Assembly (NCBI GenBank): GCA_004134995.1
Contig: REGP01000001.1
Coordinates: 992,001-1,056,000, forward strand
Length of the DNA: 64,000 bases
Direction of reading: 5' to 3'
Origin: Oxalobacteraceae bacterium CAVE-383
GTDB taxonomy: Bacteria > Pseudomonadota > Gammaproteobacteria > Burkholderiales > Burkholderiaceae_D
The notes below the pieces were generated by a model that was given only the letters and a program-made list of their open reading frames with translations, was not told where the DNA came from and made no database searches. This document shows, piece after piece, positions 28,064 through 37,610 of this stretch. The number at the start of each line of letters is the position of its first letter. Positions within the stretch are counted from its first letter, which is position 1. Made by a program: the position numbers and the translations under genes.

Positions 28064-29733
28064 TCGCACGTCCCCTGCAACGCACTATCGCCTTATTCTT
28101 GTTTGCATTGAGCCTGGCTGCCGCCGATGCCGCCGAGGGCGCTATCCGCGCGCCATGGCTGGACGAGCCTTACACCTATATCGGGACCGGAGAATCCTTG
28201 CCGCGCGTGCTGCAGATATTCGCCAGGCAATTTGGCCTGAAAACCGATATCGACGCCGATATCGATGAGCCCGTCAGCGGCGAAATTGCCGAACGAACGC
28301 CGCAGAAATTCCTCGACCGGCTCGCCAGCATGCACGCCTTCGATTGGTATCTCGATAACGGCTGCCTTTATATCAGCGCAATCGAAAGGCGGCAGCGCAA
28401 GATCATCAATGCGCCCGCCGCGGTCATCGGCCAATTGCGCCATGCGCTCGAAGGCGCGGGCGTGTATCAGGATCGATTCGGATGGGGAGAACTGGTAGGA
28501 CAAGGGCAATTGCTGATCTACGGCCCGCCGGCCTATGTCCGGCGCCTGATGGCGACGGTCGACATGATCGCCAGCGCGCCCAGCGGCTATGAGATCGCGG
28601 TAATTCCATTGAAGTACGCCAACGTCGACGACCGGATCCTCTCCTACCGCGGCAAGGAGATCACCATCCCCGGCGTTGCCAGCATCGTCCAGGGCATCGC
28701 CGGCAGCGTTCCCGACCGGCCCGTCGAGACTGCCCCTTCCACCGCCGATACCGCCGGCGCCACGTCTGCCGGCGGCGCCGGAACACTTTCTCTTGCCTCA
28801 GCCGCGGAACCGAACACTGCTACGCGCAGCGGCGCGGACGCCTGGCGTTCGGCGCAAGGCAACGCCGTCATCCAGCCGGACGTGAGATTGAACGCGCTGA
28901 TCATCAAGGCGCCGCCCGAAACGCTTTCCTTCTACAAGCGGCTGATCGCGCAGCTCGATACCGAAGTTCCGTTGATCCAGATAGAGGCGACCATTCTGGA
29001 CGTCGACAGCGATTATCTGGACAACATCGGCGCCGAGTGGGCACTCGGCAATACCGAGGGCAGCCCGCGCAGCCTGTTTTCGCTCAATCCGATGACCGCG
29101 ACGCTCAATACCATCCTTCCGCGCGGCATCAACCTTTATGCCAAGATCAATTTTCTGCAGCAGAACGGCCAGGGCGAAGTCATTTCGAAGCCTTCGCTGC
29201 TGACGATGGACAACACCGCCGCGCTGTTCGATTCCAGCGACACTTCCTATATCCGCACGCGTGGAGAACGCGTCGCCGAAACCAAGGAGGTCAGCGCGGG
29301 CCTGATGTTCAAGGTCGTGCCGCGCGTCATCCGCGGCGGCGATGCGAGTCATCCGGAACAGCGGCAGATCCTGCTTCAAATCGATATTGAAGACGGCAAG
29401 CGCATCAACGACGCCAATGAAGAACTGCCCGTTTTCAAGAAAAGCACCATCAGCACGCAAGCGATCGTCGGCGATAGCGAAAGCCTGTTGATTGCCGGCC
29501 ACCAGCATCAGGAACACCGGCGCCGGACCAAGCGCATTCCGGTACTCGGCTCGCTGCCGCTGATCGGCGCGCTGTTCCGCAACGAAAGCGAAAGCAACGA
29601 CAGGCGTACCCGCTTCTTTATCATCACGCCGCGCATCGTCAACACCCTGCAACTGGATAACGAGGCCGCGCTGCCGGTTTTCGAGACCGCGCGCGGCATG
29701 CGCGCCGGCAGCGACGGCGCCGAAAGCAAATAA
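28060..29733 (+). CDS. sctC: T3SS outer-membrane secretin SctC
   Basis: Forms the outer-membrane channel. The 557-residue protein has a signal peptide (about 1-25), N0/N1-type domains (PYTYIGTGESLPRVLQIFAR; SGYEIAVIPLKYANVDDR), a Ala/Gly-rich linker near 225-260, and the secretin domain (VPLIQIEATILDVDSDYLDN; GEVISKPSLLTMDNTAALF; LLIAGHQHQEHRR; PVLGSLPLIGALFRNES). Overlaps the chaperone gene and sctW. Confidence 0.97.
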   Translation: MIARPLQRTIALFLFALSLAAADAAEGAIRAPWLDEPYTYIGTGESLPRVLQIFARQFGLKTDIDADIDEPVSGEIAERTPQKFLDRLASMHAFDWYLDNGCLYISAIERRQRKIINAPAAVIGQLRHALEGAGVYQDRFGWGELVGQGQLLIYGPPAYVRRLMATVDMIASAPSGYEIAVIPLKYANVDDRILSYRGKEITIPGVASIVQGIAGSVPDRPVETAPSTADTAGATSAGGAGTLSLASAAEPNTATRSGADAWRSAQGNAVIQPDVRLNALIIKAPPETLSFYKRLIAQLDTEVPLIQIEATILDVDSDYLDNIGAEWALGNTEGSPRSLFSLNPMTATLNTILPRGINLYAKINFLQQNGQGEVISKPSLLTMDNTAALFDSSDTSYIRTRGERVAETKEVSAGLMFKVVPRVIRGGDASHPEQRQILLQIDIEDGKRINDANEELPVFKKSTISTQAIVGDSESLLIAGHQHQEHRRRTKRIPVLGSLPLIGALFRNESESNDRRTRFFIITPRIVNTLQLDNEAALPVFETARGMRAGSDGAESK

Positions 29734-30773
29734 TGAACATGAGCGTCAATCCCGCCGCGGCGAGCGTGTTTATCCCGCAAGCGCCGCAATCCGCGCCGTC
29801 CGCCGACGCCATTCTTGGCAAGGGCGCCGAAGAACTGAGCTTCGGCATTGCGGCGCCGCGCCAAACGCAGCGCCGCAGCATCGCCAGATTCAACCCGCGT
29901 CCGCGCCAAAACAAGATCAATCAGGTGCTGGCCCTGCTGGAGGCCGGCGCCACCGCCAATCCCCGTTACGGCCGGCTGCAACGTCTCGGTAAATCCGCGA
30001 AATCGTCCTCGCAGGACATCGAGCAGTTCATGGAAAGCAATGAACTGAGCCCGGAAGACCGCATCCTGCTGCTGCAACAACTGCTCAATGACATGGATTC
30101 GCAGGGCGAGCAGGCCAGCGTTTTCTATCAAAGCGTGCTGGCCGCGCAGCAGGCGCTGGACGAAGACCAGGGATTTGAACTCCGCGCAAAAATCCATGCG
30201 CTCGAAGTCGCCTTGCGCGAAGGCATGAGCGAGACGCAAACCGCGAACTTCCAGGAAGGCTATCTGGGCCTGATCCTCAGCAGCGGCCATTGCGCCGACG
30301 CGCTCGATGAGATATTGCGGCGTTTCAAACGCCAGTTGCGCCTCGCGCTCGCACTGCTGAGCAAAGTTCTCGGCGATGAAATCGATTCGCAATGGAGCAG
30401 TTGCGAACCGGCCTATCTGCAATTGCTGCGCCAGGCGCTTTATGAAGTCGGCGGCATCGCCAACACCTACGACGATTGCGAGACGCTCGCTGCGCGATGG
30501 CAGGAGAAAGAGGCATTGCTGCTCGACGATCCGGTGCAATTGACGCGTGAACTTGTGCGCTTGGCGGCGGAGCCCTGGACCCCTGGCGCGAAATTCCTGG
30601 CGGTGGCGGACCGATATTCCAGCGCGCGCTGGCGCCTGCCGTTCATTGCCCGCATCCGCGGCATCGTGCACGCCATGCCCTATCTGCTTTTTTACGACGA
30701 AGCATCCCAGCAACGCACCCTGGAAACGATTCAACAGACATTCGATGATCTGGCCGACCAAGAGGCGCTTTGA
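29733..30773 (+). CDS. sctW: T3SS gatekeeper SctW
   Basis: A 346-residue helical protein of the YopN/InvE/MxiC/SsaL family that holds back effectors until translocators are secreted. Typical segments are DIEQFMESNELSPEDRILLL, YLGLILSSGHCADALDEILR and RRFKRQLRLALALLSKVLGD. Its start overlaps the sctC stop (TAATG). The order sctW - small gene - sctV matches ssaL-ssaM-ssaV of SPI-2. Confidence 0.9.
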   Translation: MNMSVNPAAASVFIPQAPQSAPSADAILGKGAEELSFGIAAPRQTQRRSIARFNPRPRQNKINQVLALLEAGATANPRYGRLQRLGKSAKSSSQDIEQFMESNELSPEDRILLLQQLLNDMDSQGEQASVFYQSVLAAQQALDEDQGFELRAKIHALEVALREGMSETQTANFQEGYLGLILSSGHCADALDEILRRFKRQLRLALALLSKVLGDEIDSQWSSCEPAYLQLLRQALYEVGGIANTYDDCETLAARWQEKEALLLDDPVQLTRELVRLAAEPWTPGAKFLAVADRYSSARWRLPFIARIRGIVHAMPYLLFYDEASQQRTLETIQQTFDDLADQEAL

Positions 30774-30811
30774 TCCATGCCATTCAATGCAATCCATAAT
30801 TGAAAGCCGAG

Positions 30812-31198
30812 ATGCAAGACACAAGCAATTTACATCATATGATCGCCGCCGCGATCGAACGTTTACCCGCTGGAAACGCGGCAGCCCGATATCAGGAAGG
30901 CCGCTGGCGTCTGCGCGACGGCGCGCTGCTCCACGTCGACACTGCCGACGACGAAATTCTGATCGCGCTGTCCATGCCTGAAACGCATCTCGATCTGCAG
31001 CAACTGGAGCAATTGCTGCTGCTTTGCGGCCAGGGCTGGCCGGCGCCGCTTGCCGCAAGCCTGAACGCCGATGAAACGCAGGCCTTGCTGTTTGTCCGGC
31101 TGGAACATGCCGACCTGGAGATCGAGCGCGTCTGCCAGGCTGTCCTGGCATTGCACCAGGCGCGCGGGCGCTGGCTGCGCCCGGGAGCGGCACGATGA
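30812..31198 (+). CDS. Small T3SS chaperone or SsaM-position protein
   Basis: A 128-residue protein with a CesT-like pattern (GRWRLRDGALLHV; EILIALSMPETHLDL; LLFVRLEHADLEIERVCQAV). By position it corresponds to ssaM, whose product works with the gatekeeper SsaL, but its predicted fold looks like a class I chaperone. It overlaps sctV by ATGA. The ATG at 30812 is preferred over the upstream TTG at 30800. Confidence 0.65.
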   Translation: MQDTSNLHHMIAAAIERLPAGNAAARYQEGRWRLRDGALLHVDTADDEILIALSMPETHLDLQQLEQLLLLCGQGWPAPLAASLNADETQALLFVRLEHADLEIERVCQAVLALHQARGRWLRPGAAR

Positions 31199-33291
31199 GC
31201 GCATTCATGATATCGCTTAAAAAATGGTCCATGGCCGCGGCGCCGAAACCGGATATCGCGCTGATTGCCGCGCTGGTGGCCGTGCTGGCCATGATGGTGT
31301 TGCCGATGCCGACCGCGCTGCTGGATATCCTGATCGGCATCAATTTGTCGTTCGCGCTGGTATTGCTGATCGTGGCGCTGCATCTCGCCTCCCCGCTGCA
31401 GATCTCCTCTTTTCCCGCAATTCTGCTGGTCACCACGCTGTTCCGGCTCGGGCTGTCGATTTCGACCACGCGCCAGATTCTGCTGCAAGGAAACGCGGGC
31501 CATGTGGTCCAGACCTTCGGCATGTTCGTGGTCGGCGGCAATATCATCGTCGGGCTGATCGTGTTCCTGATCCTGACACTGGTGCAGTTCATGGTGATCA
31601 CCAAGGGCTCCGAACGCGTCGCCGAGGTCAGCGCGCGCTTCTCGCTGGACGGCATGCCCGGCAAACAGATGGCGATCGACGGCGATCTGCGCGCCAATTC
31701 GATCGACAAGGACGAAGCCAAGGAACGCCGCGTGCATATCGAACTGGAAAATCAATTCTATGGCTCGATGGACGGCGCAATGAAATTCGTCAAGGGCGAT
31801 GCCATTGCCGGACTGATTATCGTCGTCGTCAATTTGCTTGGCGGGATGGGCGTCGCAATTTTGCAGCAAGGCATGGATTTTTCCACCGCCATGCATACCT
31901 ATTCGATCCTGACGGTCGGCGACGGGCTGGTCAGCCAGATTCCGGCGCTGCTTATTTCGATTTCCTCGGGCGTCATCGTTACCCGGGTTGCAAACCGGGA
32001 TACCAACTCAACCGTTGCCCGCGATATCGCGCGCCAGTTAATGGGAAATCCCAAGGGCATACTGGTCAGCGGCCTGGCCATGGGCGGCATCGCTTTTTTA
32101 CCCGGCATGCCCGCCTCCACCTTTCTCAGCATTGCGGTATTACTGACGGCGCTTGGCATTACCCTGTTCGCCAGGCAGCGCACGGCCGCGGACAAGGCGC
32201 CGTCCAGGCACGATGCCGGCATTGCCGCCGGAGGCGGCGCGGCATCGGAGGAACAGAGTTTTTCGGTTCCGCTCATGATTTCCTTATCTTCCGATCTCGT
32301 CAAACGCTACGGACTCTCTGCTCTTGAGGCGGCGATTGAGAATGCGCAAAAGGAAAAAGGCTACGAAATGGGCGTTCCATTCCCCAAGCCTGTGGTGCGC
32401 GTGGATGCCGGGCAGCTTGACGCCGACTGCACGGTGCATTGCAATGAAGTACCCGTTGCGAGATGGAAAATGCCTGTGGACACGATATTGCTGCAACGGA
32501 TCGATGCGGACCGCGTGAATGCAATCGGGGGCGCCGGCAACGCAGTGGATTTCGGGCGCGACTTTCCCCTATCGTATTGGGCCGCTCCTGCCTGCGCGGA
32601 TCAGGCGCGCGGGCTCGGCGCAGCGGTTTTTTCGGACCTCGGCATTTTTACATTGCATCTCAATACCGTATTGGCGCGTCATGCCAGCGAATTTATCGGT
32701 TTGCATGAGGTTTGCGCGCTGTTCAATGCGCTGGAAAAGAGCTGCCCGGATCTGGTCAAGGAAATTGATCGCCTGTCCCCTCGTCCGCGTATTGCCGACG
32801 TCTTGCAGCGCCTGGTATTCGAAGGATTGCCTATTCGAAACCTGAAAGGCATTGTCGAAACATTGACCAGGTGGTCGTCGAAAGAAAAGGACGCCGTGGT
32901 ATTGACCGAATACGTCCGCGCCGATATGAAACGCCAGATTACCTACAAATATACGCAGGGACGGAATATATTGCATGCTTACCTGATCTCACCCGGTCTT
33001 GAAGAAACCATGCGATCTTCCGTGCGTCAGACTTCTGCCGGCAGCTATATTGTGCTGGATCCAAGGCAAACCGATTTGCTGCTTGACGCCATTCATCATG
33101 TCGTCGGCGGCTCGCCTCCTTCCGATGCCGTTCCCGTGATTCTCGCTGCAATGGACGTTCGGCGATATATGCGAAAATTGATCGAACGGGACTACCCCGA
33201 ACTGGCCGTGATTGCGTATCAGGAACTGCAGCCGAATGTACAAATACAATCGCTTGGGGAAATAGATGTGAATCTTTCCGGTTCCATGTAG
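31195..33291 (+). CDS. sctV: T3SS major export apparatus protein SctV
   Basis: The 698-residue nonameric export gate (YscV/FlhA). About eight N-terminal transmembrane segments, the FHIPEP-region motifs SSFPAILLVTTLFRLGLSIS and FVKGDAIAGLIIVVVNLLGG, and a large cytoplasmic domain from about 350. A Gly/Ala-rich linker (near 335-355) separates the two. Last gene of the structural operon; a strong terminator follows at 33324-33359. Confidence 0.97.
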   Translation: MSAFMISLKKWSMAAAPKPDIALIAALVAVLAMMVLPMPTALLDILIGINLSFALVLLIVALHLASPLQISSFPAILLVTTLFRLGLSISTTRQILLQGNAGHVVQTFGMFVVGGNIIVGLIVFLILTLVQFMVITKGSERVAEVSARFSLDGMPGKQMAIDGDLRANSIDKDEAKERRVHIELENQFYGSMDGAMKFVKGDAIAGLIIVVVNLLGGMGVAILQQGMDFSTAMHTYSILTVGDGLVSQIPALLISISSGVIVTRVANRDTNSTVARDIARQLMGNPKGILVSGLAMGGIAFLPGMPASTFLSIAVLLTALGITLFARQRTAADKAPSRHDAGIAAGGGAASEEQSFSVPLMISLSSDLVKRYGLSALEAAIENAQKEKGYEMGVPFPKPVVRVDAGQLDADCTVHCNEVPVARWKMPVDTILLQRIDADRVNAIGGAGNAVDFGRDFPLSYWAAPACADQARGLGAAVFSDLGIFTLHLNTVLARHASEFIGLHEVCALFNALEKSCPDLVKEIDRLSPRPRIADVLQRLVFEGLPIRNLKGIVETLTRWSSKEKDAVVLTEYVRADMKRQITYKYTQGRNILHAYLISPGLEETMRSSVRQTSAGSYIVLDPRQTDLLLDAIHHVVGGSPPSDAVPVILAAMDVRRYMRKLIERDYPELAVIAYQELQPNVQIQSLGEIDVNLSGSM

Positions 33292-33323
33292 ATCGATAGA
33301 AAATTCAGAAATTTAAATCAACA

Positions 33324-33359
33324 AAAAAGCCCGCATGAATAAATCCATGCGGGCTTTTT
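33324..33359. terminator. Bidirectional terminator between the two T3SS operons
   Basis: A 9-bp GC-rich stem GCCCGCATG (33329-33337) / CATGCGGGC (33346-33354) extended by A5/T5, with an 8-base loop. T-runs are present on both strands, so it ends both sctV and the convergent effector gene. Confidence 0.95.
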
Positions 33360-33373
33360 GTTTTTTTACTTTA

Positions 33374-34909
33374 TCAGCTCAATTTTTTGGGGGGCGATAA
33401 GCGGTTTTTTTCCACATCTTTAATCAATTTTAGACTGCGATCATCAAAAACTTTGGCTGTTGCTTTGACCATTGGGAATGCATTCTCATCACGCACAATA
33501 AAATTTTTACTTTTTATTTCCATGTCGTTCTCATCGGCAATTTTATTTATTTCGTTTTTTATATTTTTCATATCGCGATAATTTTTAATGCCTATTTTCA
33601 GAATCTGTTTCATTAAGATGATGTGCCTTGTCTCGTCCACTTCATCTTCATTTAATAGCGCAATAATAGACGTGCGCAGATTCGATTGATTTTCGATCAA
33701 GCGATGCATTTTTTGTCGATGATGCAACAAATATTGTGTGTCATTAATGGAATTTTTTAAATCTGATAATTTTTCTATTTCCCTCTGCAAAGTCAATCTT
33801 TTATCACCCTGAATGACCAGTTTCAATTCCTCTCTCAATTCTTGAATTTCCTCATTCGTTGGGTCAGTCTGTACCGATGCAAATCTGCCTTTCAGGAACA
33901 AAGGCAAGGACGTTTCCGGGGATGTCGGCGTCGAAGAATCGCTTGGAACCATTTGCGATTCATTCGCGGCTTCTCCATAGTCTATTGCCAGTGTATTTGG
34001 ATGTGGAGAGACAGACGTTATCGGAAACGAGGTACGTCGAAGCGGCGCCGATTGCGTTTCCACCGGAAAACGCGGCGGAAACGGCAATTGGTATTCCACG
34101 GCCTCTTGCATCTTGATCCTGCTATCTAGCGGCGTCAAATTGAAGCACATCACCTCTTCAGGATTTACGGTGCTTTCCGGTCCGTGGAAGGTGGCATCTT
34201 CCGGGACGGGAACTGTAGTGTCTGGGTCCAGTGGAAAATCGGGAACTTCCGGCAGGGACAAATCCATATCTTCGCCCAGTACGGAGGCCCTGCGCGATGT
34301 GCCACCTGAATCCGTTTCAGACATATATGGCGGCGGAAGTTCCTCGTCATCCGGAAGCGGACCATTATTTACCTCCTCCGCGCCCCCGCCATTGGAATGC
34401 GGCCCCACAATATTGGAAATGGCATTTTGTTCATATAAGCAGCGCAATAATTCCGCCGTTAGGTCTTCCGTGATTGCAGAATGGACTGCCAATTTCGCGG
34501 ATTTACCTGACGAATCCGGGCTGTAATACATATGTGCACCCGTACCTTTACGCTTCAACAGCACGGCGCCGTGTTCGGTAAACAGGCAAATTCTTTTGCA
34601 GGAACGCTTTTCCGCCTCGGCGACAAATTCTTTTAATATTTTTGTCAAATTAAATAAGGTCTTATCGGAGTGATGACCTTCCAGAGTCTGTTTCCATTCG
34701 TTGACGTTTTTTTCAGAAAATCTGGCGTATTCCAGTGATTTCAGACCCACATCCTTGCTATTTTTATGTGCCTCGAAGATTTCACGTGTTCGCGGTGATA
34801 TTGCGACATGCGCCGGTACGGAACGCGATGCGGGCAGCGAGCCAAGCAAGCTGGTCAAACTGGGAGATCGCGAAACAGCCGGCGATGGTGGTGGTATTGA
34901 AGCGGGCAT
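33374..34909 (-). CDS. Large effector-like protein with PPPY motif (unknown function)
   Basis: A 511-residue protein not matching any family I recognise. The N-terminus is Ser/Pro-rich and unstructured (about 1-40), as in T3SS signals. A Pro/Ser/Thr/acidic region at about 165-330 contains EELPPPYM (PPPY at 192-195), a WW-domain-binding consensus. Residues 345-420 are strongly helical or coiled coil (IQELREELKLVIQGDKRL). No transmembrane segment. AGGAAGGAAA precedes the ATG. It is the last gene of the translocon operon, 34 bp after sctB, and is AT-richer than the sct genes. Secretion is inferred from context only. Confidence 0.6.
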   Translation of the reverse strand: MPASIPPPSPAVSRSPSLTSLLGSLPASRSVPAHVAISPRTREIFEAHKNSKDVGLKSLEYARFSEKNVNEWKQTLEGHHSDKTLFNLTKILKEFVAEAEKRSCKRICLFTEHGAVLLKRKGTGAHMYYSPDSSGKSAKLAVHSAITEDLTAELLRCLYEQNAISNIVGPHSNGGGAEEVNNGPLPDDEELPPPYMSETDSGGTSRRASVLGEDMDLSLPEVPDFPLDPDTTVPVPEDATFHGPESTVNPEEVMCFNLTPLDSRIKMQEAVEYQLPFPPRFPVETQSAPLRRTSFPITSVSPHPNTLAIDYGEAANESQMVPSDSSTPTSPETSLPLFLKGRFASVQTDPTNEEIQELREELKLVIQGDKRLTLQREIEKLSDLKNSINDTQYLLHHRQKMHRLIENQSNLRTSIIALLNEDEVDETRHIILMKQILKIGIKNYRDMKNIKNEINKIADENDMEIKSKNFIVRDENAFPMVKATAKVFDDRSLKLIKDVEKNRLSPPKKLS

Positions 34910-34943
34910 CTGCTTTTCCTTCCTGTTATCTTAATGAATTATT

Positions 34944-36152
34944 CTAGACATGCGCTATTCTGATGTTCGCCTCATACAACCGGTTCTGCCTTTCTGAGAT
35001 ATTCGCCAGTATCTGCAGCATGTTCTGCCATGCCGCCTCACCTCGCGCGTTCAAATTTTCAAGCTCGATGTTTTCCGCCTGCATTCGGTTGGAATATCTT
35101 GTGTAGTCCGCATTGTCATAGGCGGCGTCGAGCCCTTTATAGGCAGCGCAGAAATTGATGATGCCTTGCACGCCCTCTCCAAATGCGCGTGACATCAGTA
35201 TTACGTTATTAAAATTCGTTGCTTTAGCATGTCGGTTATTCGCTTTCGCCTCCGCTGTATTTCCGGCTTCCGCATTCTTGGTCAGGTTCTTCATCAAGGT
35301 CTTTTGGTTCTGATTACTGATGCGTTTATGCGCTGCATGGATGCCAATCGGCGCCAATTGCACTACCGAGGAAGCGATGGACGCCCAGGCATTGAGCGCG
35401 TCCTGCATGAATTTATCTTTTCCCTGCTGTATCAAGGCGGCTACGGCTTTGTCGGAGAGTTGCCTGATCTCGGCAATCTGCATTTGACGCTCTACGCGAA
35501 GGGTGTTTCGTATTTGATTCCAGGTCGCGACGAACATGCGCAATATCTCAAGGCCGATATCGTTTTCTTTACTCCATTGACGCAGTTGCCGGGCCGCCGA
35601 GGAAATTTCATCCGAATTAAAATCTTCATGCAAAAATTCAGCCGCAGTTTTCAGCATTGCATTTTTTGCGGAAAGTGAAGTTTCCGCGTCGTCATTGCCT
35701 CTGAAAAATTCCGTTCTTGAGAAATCGTCGTGCAAGTCGAGATAGGCTTCCGCATAGAACTCCACGGCAAGCTGCCGGTCGCCGTTATGGGAATCGATCT
35801 GATTTTCTTCGCCGGCAATCAAATCCACCGCCGAGAGGGAAAGCTGGCGCGCCAGTTCCGGGCGATGGATGTTATCCGGCACTTCCCCGGGCCCTTGCAT
35901 ATCCTGTAATTTAAAAAAATCCGCGACCGACGCCAACGCCGATAACGCGGCGGGCGAAAATGGATCTTCCACTTTTCCACAGGGCATCTCATAGACACTC
36001 GTATCAGGCCCGGTCGGCAAACTTGCCTTGATCATGGAAGCGCTGGGCCGGCTGCCTTCCATATATTGGATATCGCCTCCGATCAACGGGTTGGTGTTGT
36101 AGGTGTTGCAAATCGTTTGTGCAATTGGATTGCCGGATATTGGGGTGGTCAT
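34944..36152 (-). CDS. sctB: T3SS minor translocator SctB (SseD/EspB/YopD-like)
   Basis: A 402-residue helical protein with one moderately hydrophobic segment (DALNAWASIASSVVQLAPIGIHAA region, near 255-280) and long amphipathic helices on both sides, ending in a coiled-coil-like stretch (AENIELENLNARGEAAWQNM). This is the plan of the smaller pore-forming translocator. It follows sctE as in most loci. AGGA positioned before ATG at 36152 favours that start over 36158. Sequence identity to a named SctB cannot be judged here. Confidence 0.7.
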   Translation of the reverse strand: MTTPISGNPIAQTICNTYNTNPLIGGDIQYMEGSRPSASMIKASLPTGPDTSVYEMPCGKVEDPFSPAALSALASVADFFKLQDMQGPGEVPDNIHRPELARQLSLSAVDLIAGEENQIDSHNGDRQLAVEFYAEAYLDLHDDFSRTEFFRGNDDAETSLSAKNAMLKTAAEFLHEDFNSDEISSAARQLRQWSKENDIGLEILRMFVATWNQIRNTLRVERQMQIAEIRQLSDKAVAALIQQGKDKFMQDALNAWASIASSVVQLAPIGIHAAHKRISNQNQKTLMKNLTKNAEAGNTAEAKANNRHAKATNFNNVILMSRAFGEGVQGIINFCAAYKGLDAAYDNADYTRYSNRMQAENIELENLNARGEAAWQNMLQILANISERQNRLYEANIRIAHV

Positions 36153-36208
36153 GATCATCCTGGTATGAGGTCATTTATGGGAGGGGCGGATTTCGATAAG
36201 GTCGGCGG

Positions 36209-37327
36209 CTAAGCGGCGTGGCGAACCTTTGCCATGGAATCGATGACGCGGGCAGCGCCATCGTAATAATTTGCGAGCATGTCTCCGACTTGGGAAAGTT
36301 CGTGTTGCATTCCTTCCAATATTTTCTGCATGTCTTCCTTGCATTGTTCAAACGCATCCAGCAGCAGTTCTCTGCGCTTGTTCAAATCCGTACGTTGAAC
36401 TTCAATCCCGTTCAGCGAATATTCGGAATTTGCATTCTCAACACCGTATGTGCCGCCGGTAATTCCTGTGGCAGCGGCGGCTACGTGTGTCGTTCCCTGC
36501 ACCCCCATACTGACTTTTGGCGCCACGGCCGGAAGTACTTTTGAGATCTTCTGCAATGCGGAAATTACCTTTGCCGCGGAGGCGCCGCCGCTGATCAGGC
36601 TCATGCCGATCGCGATGACCATGCCCACAATCGAGCTCACGATGCCTGCGATGAGGTCGCGCTGCGCTTCCGACAGAATGTTTTCCGGTAATAGACTCAA
36701 AAATGCCTTGATCCCTTTTTCAAGTCCCGATTCGATCGACATTTTTATGCCGGAAGCCTGTTCGCCAATTTGCAAACCAAGATCCACTACCAGATACCCT
36801 GTTGCCAACAACGACAGGCCGCCTGTAAATGGCGCCAGCACGATGCCTATGACCGCCGCCGCCAGGCCGAGAACGTTGGAGAGCTTTCCCCAAAATCCCA
36901 TCTTTTCCTGAGCGGCCTTGCTCTTGACGGCCTGATCGATTGCCTCCTGCATTTTCTCGACATTCTTCAAACTGAGTTCGTGCTGCGATTCGTTGTTGGA
37001 TTTGATCCTGGATTGCTGGACGCGCAAACACAGTTGCGTCACCTGGTATTGGAGAATTGCCATTTCGCTCAGGGCGGCATCGAATACGACGGCATCGCCG
37101 GATAGCTCGCTGCGAATCGATTGCAGCGCCGTTTGCGAAATACGATGTTTCGCTGCTTTGCCCGCTTCTATCGAACGTAAACATGCTTTCGCATCCGCTA
37201 TCAGCGAACGCATTTTCTCTTGACGGGTATTGTCCGCCAGGGATTTGGCGCTTGTTACGCCATCCTTGACAGGCAACATGAATATATTCGGTATGGCTTG
37301 GCAGGACGCCGCGCATATTTGGTCCAT
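36209..37327 (-). CDS. sctE: T3SS major translocator SctE (IpaB/SseC/YopB-like)
   Basis: A 372-residue protein with two strong hydrophobic hairpin regions (about 148-190, LSNVLGLAAAVIGIVLAPF; and about 228-255, IAGIVSSIVGMVIAIGMSLI) separated by a short amphipathic linker, preceded by a coiled coil and followed by a long helical tail. This two-membrane-segment architecture is diagnostic of the large translocator. The chaperone normally encoded beside it is absent from this operon. Confidence 0.85.
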   Translation of the reverse strand: MDQICAASCQAIPNIFMLPVKDGVTSAKSLADNTRQEKMRSLIADAKACLRSIEAGKAAKHRISQTALQSIRSELSGDAVVFDAALSEMAILQYQVTQLCLRVQQSRIKSNNESQHELSLKNVEKMQEAIDQAVKSKAAQEKMGFWGKLSNVLGLAAAVIGIVLAPFTGGLSLLATGYLVVDLGLQIGEQASGIKMSIESGLEKGIKAFLSLLPENILSEAQRDLIAGIVSSIVGMVIAIGMSLISGGASAAKVISALQKISKVLPAVAPKVSMGVQGTTHVAAAATGITGGTYGVENANSEYSLNGIEVQRTDLNKRRELLLDAFEQCKEDMQKILEGMQHELSQVGDMLANYYDGAARVIDSMAKVRHAA

Positions 37328-37381
37328 GGGGATATGTCCTTATTGAGATATTGTTGAAATTCGGTGTTTCGTATCGGAGAT

Positions 37382-37582
37382 TCAGACCAGTAATACGAAA
37401 CGGCGCAGCGCGCGATGATCCGGCAGCAAATCGCAAGAAATCTGCCGGGATTGATTGTCTTCGGGGATTTTTGTCGGCGGCCCGGCATCGACATTGGATT
37501 CCAGGCCGCTTTCTTCAGAAAGAGTCGACTTCAATGAGGCCAGCAAGGCCTGCATTTCCGCCAGTACGACTTCGTGTTCCAT
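37382..37582 (-). CDS. Small protein in the translocon operon, unknown
   Basis: A 66-residue reading between the EspA-like gene and sctE, on the same strand with spacings of 28 and 54 bp. N-terminal helix (HEVVLAEMQALLASLKSTL), then a polar tail. No good ribosome-binding site. In SPI-2-like loci a translocator chaperone lies here, but this product is far too short for a TPR chaperone. It may be a small co-chaperone (like CesA/YscE-sized proteins) or not translated. Confidence 0.4.
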   Translation of the reverse strand: MEHEVVLAEMQALLASLKSTLSEESGLESNVDAGPPTKIPEDNQSRQISCDLLPDHRALRRFVLLV

Positions 37583-37610
37583 ATTCAACTATGTGGATTT
37601 CGATCCGAAT

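Noticed and set aside
29508..31721. 737-codon open frame on the minus strand opposite sctC, sctW and sctV
   Set aside because: Antisense to three firmly identified genes; Arg/Gln/Ala-rich with no domain, as expected for a GC-rich shadow frame.
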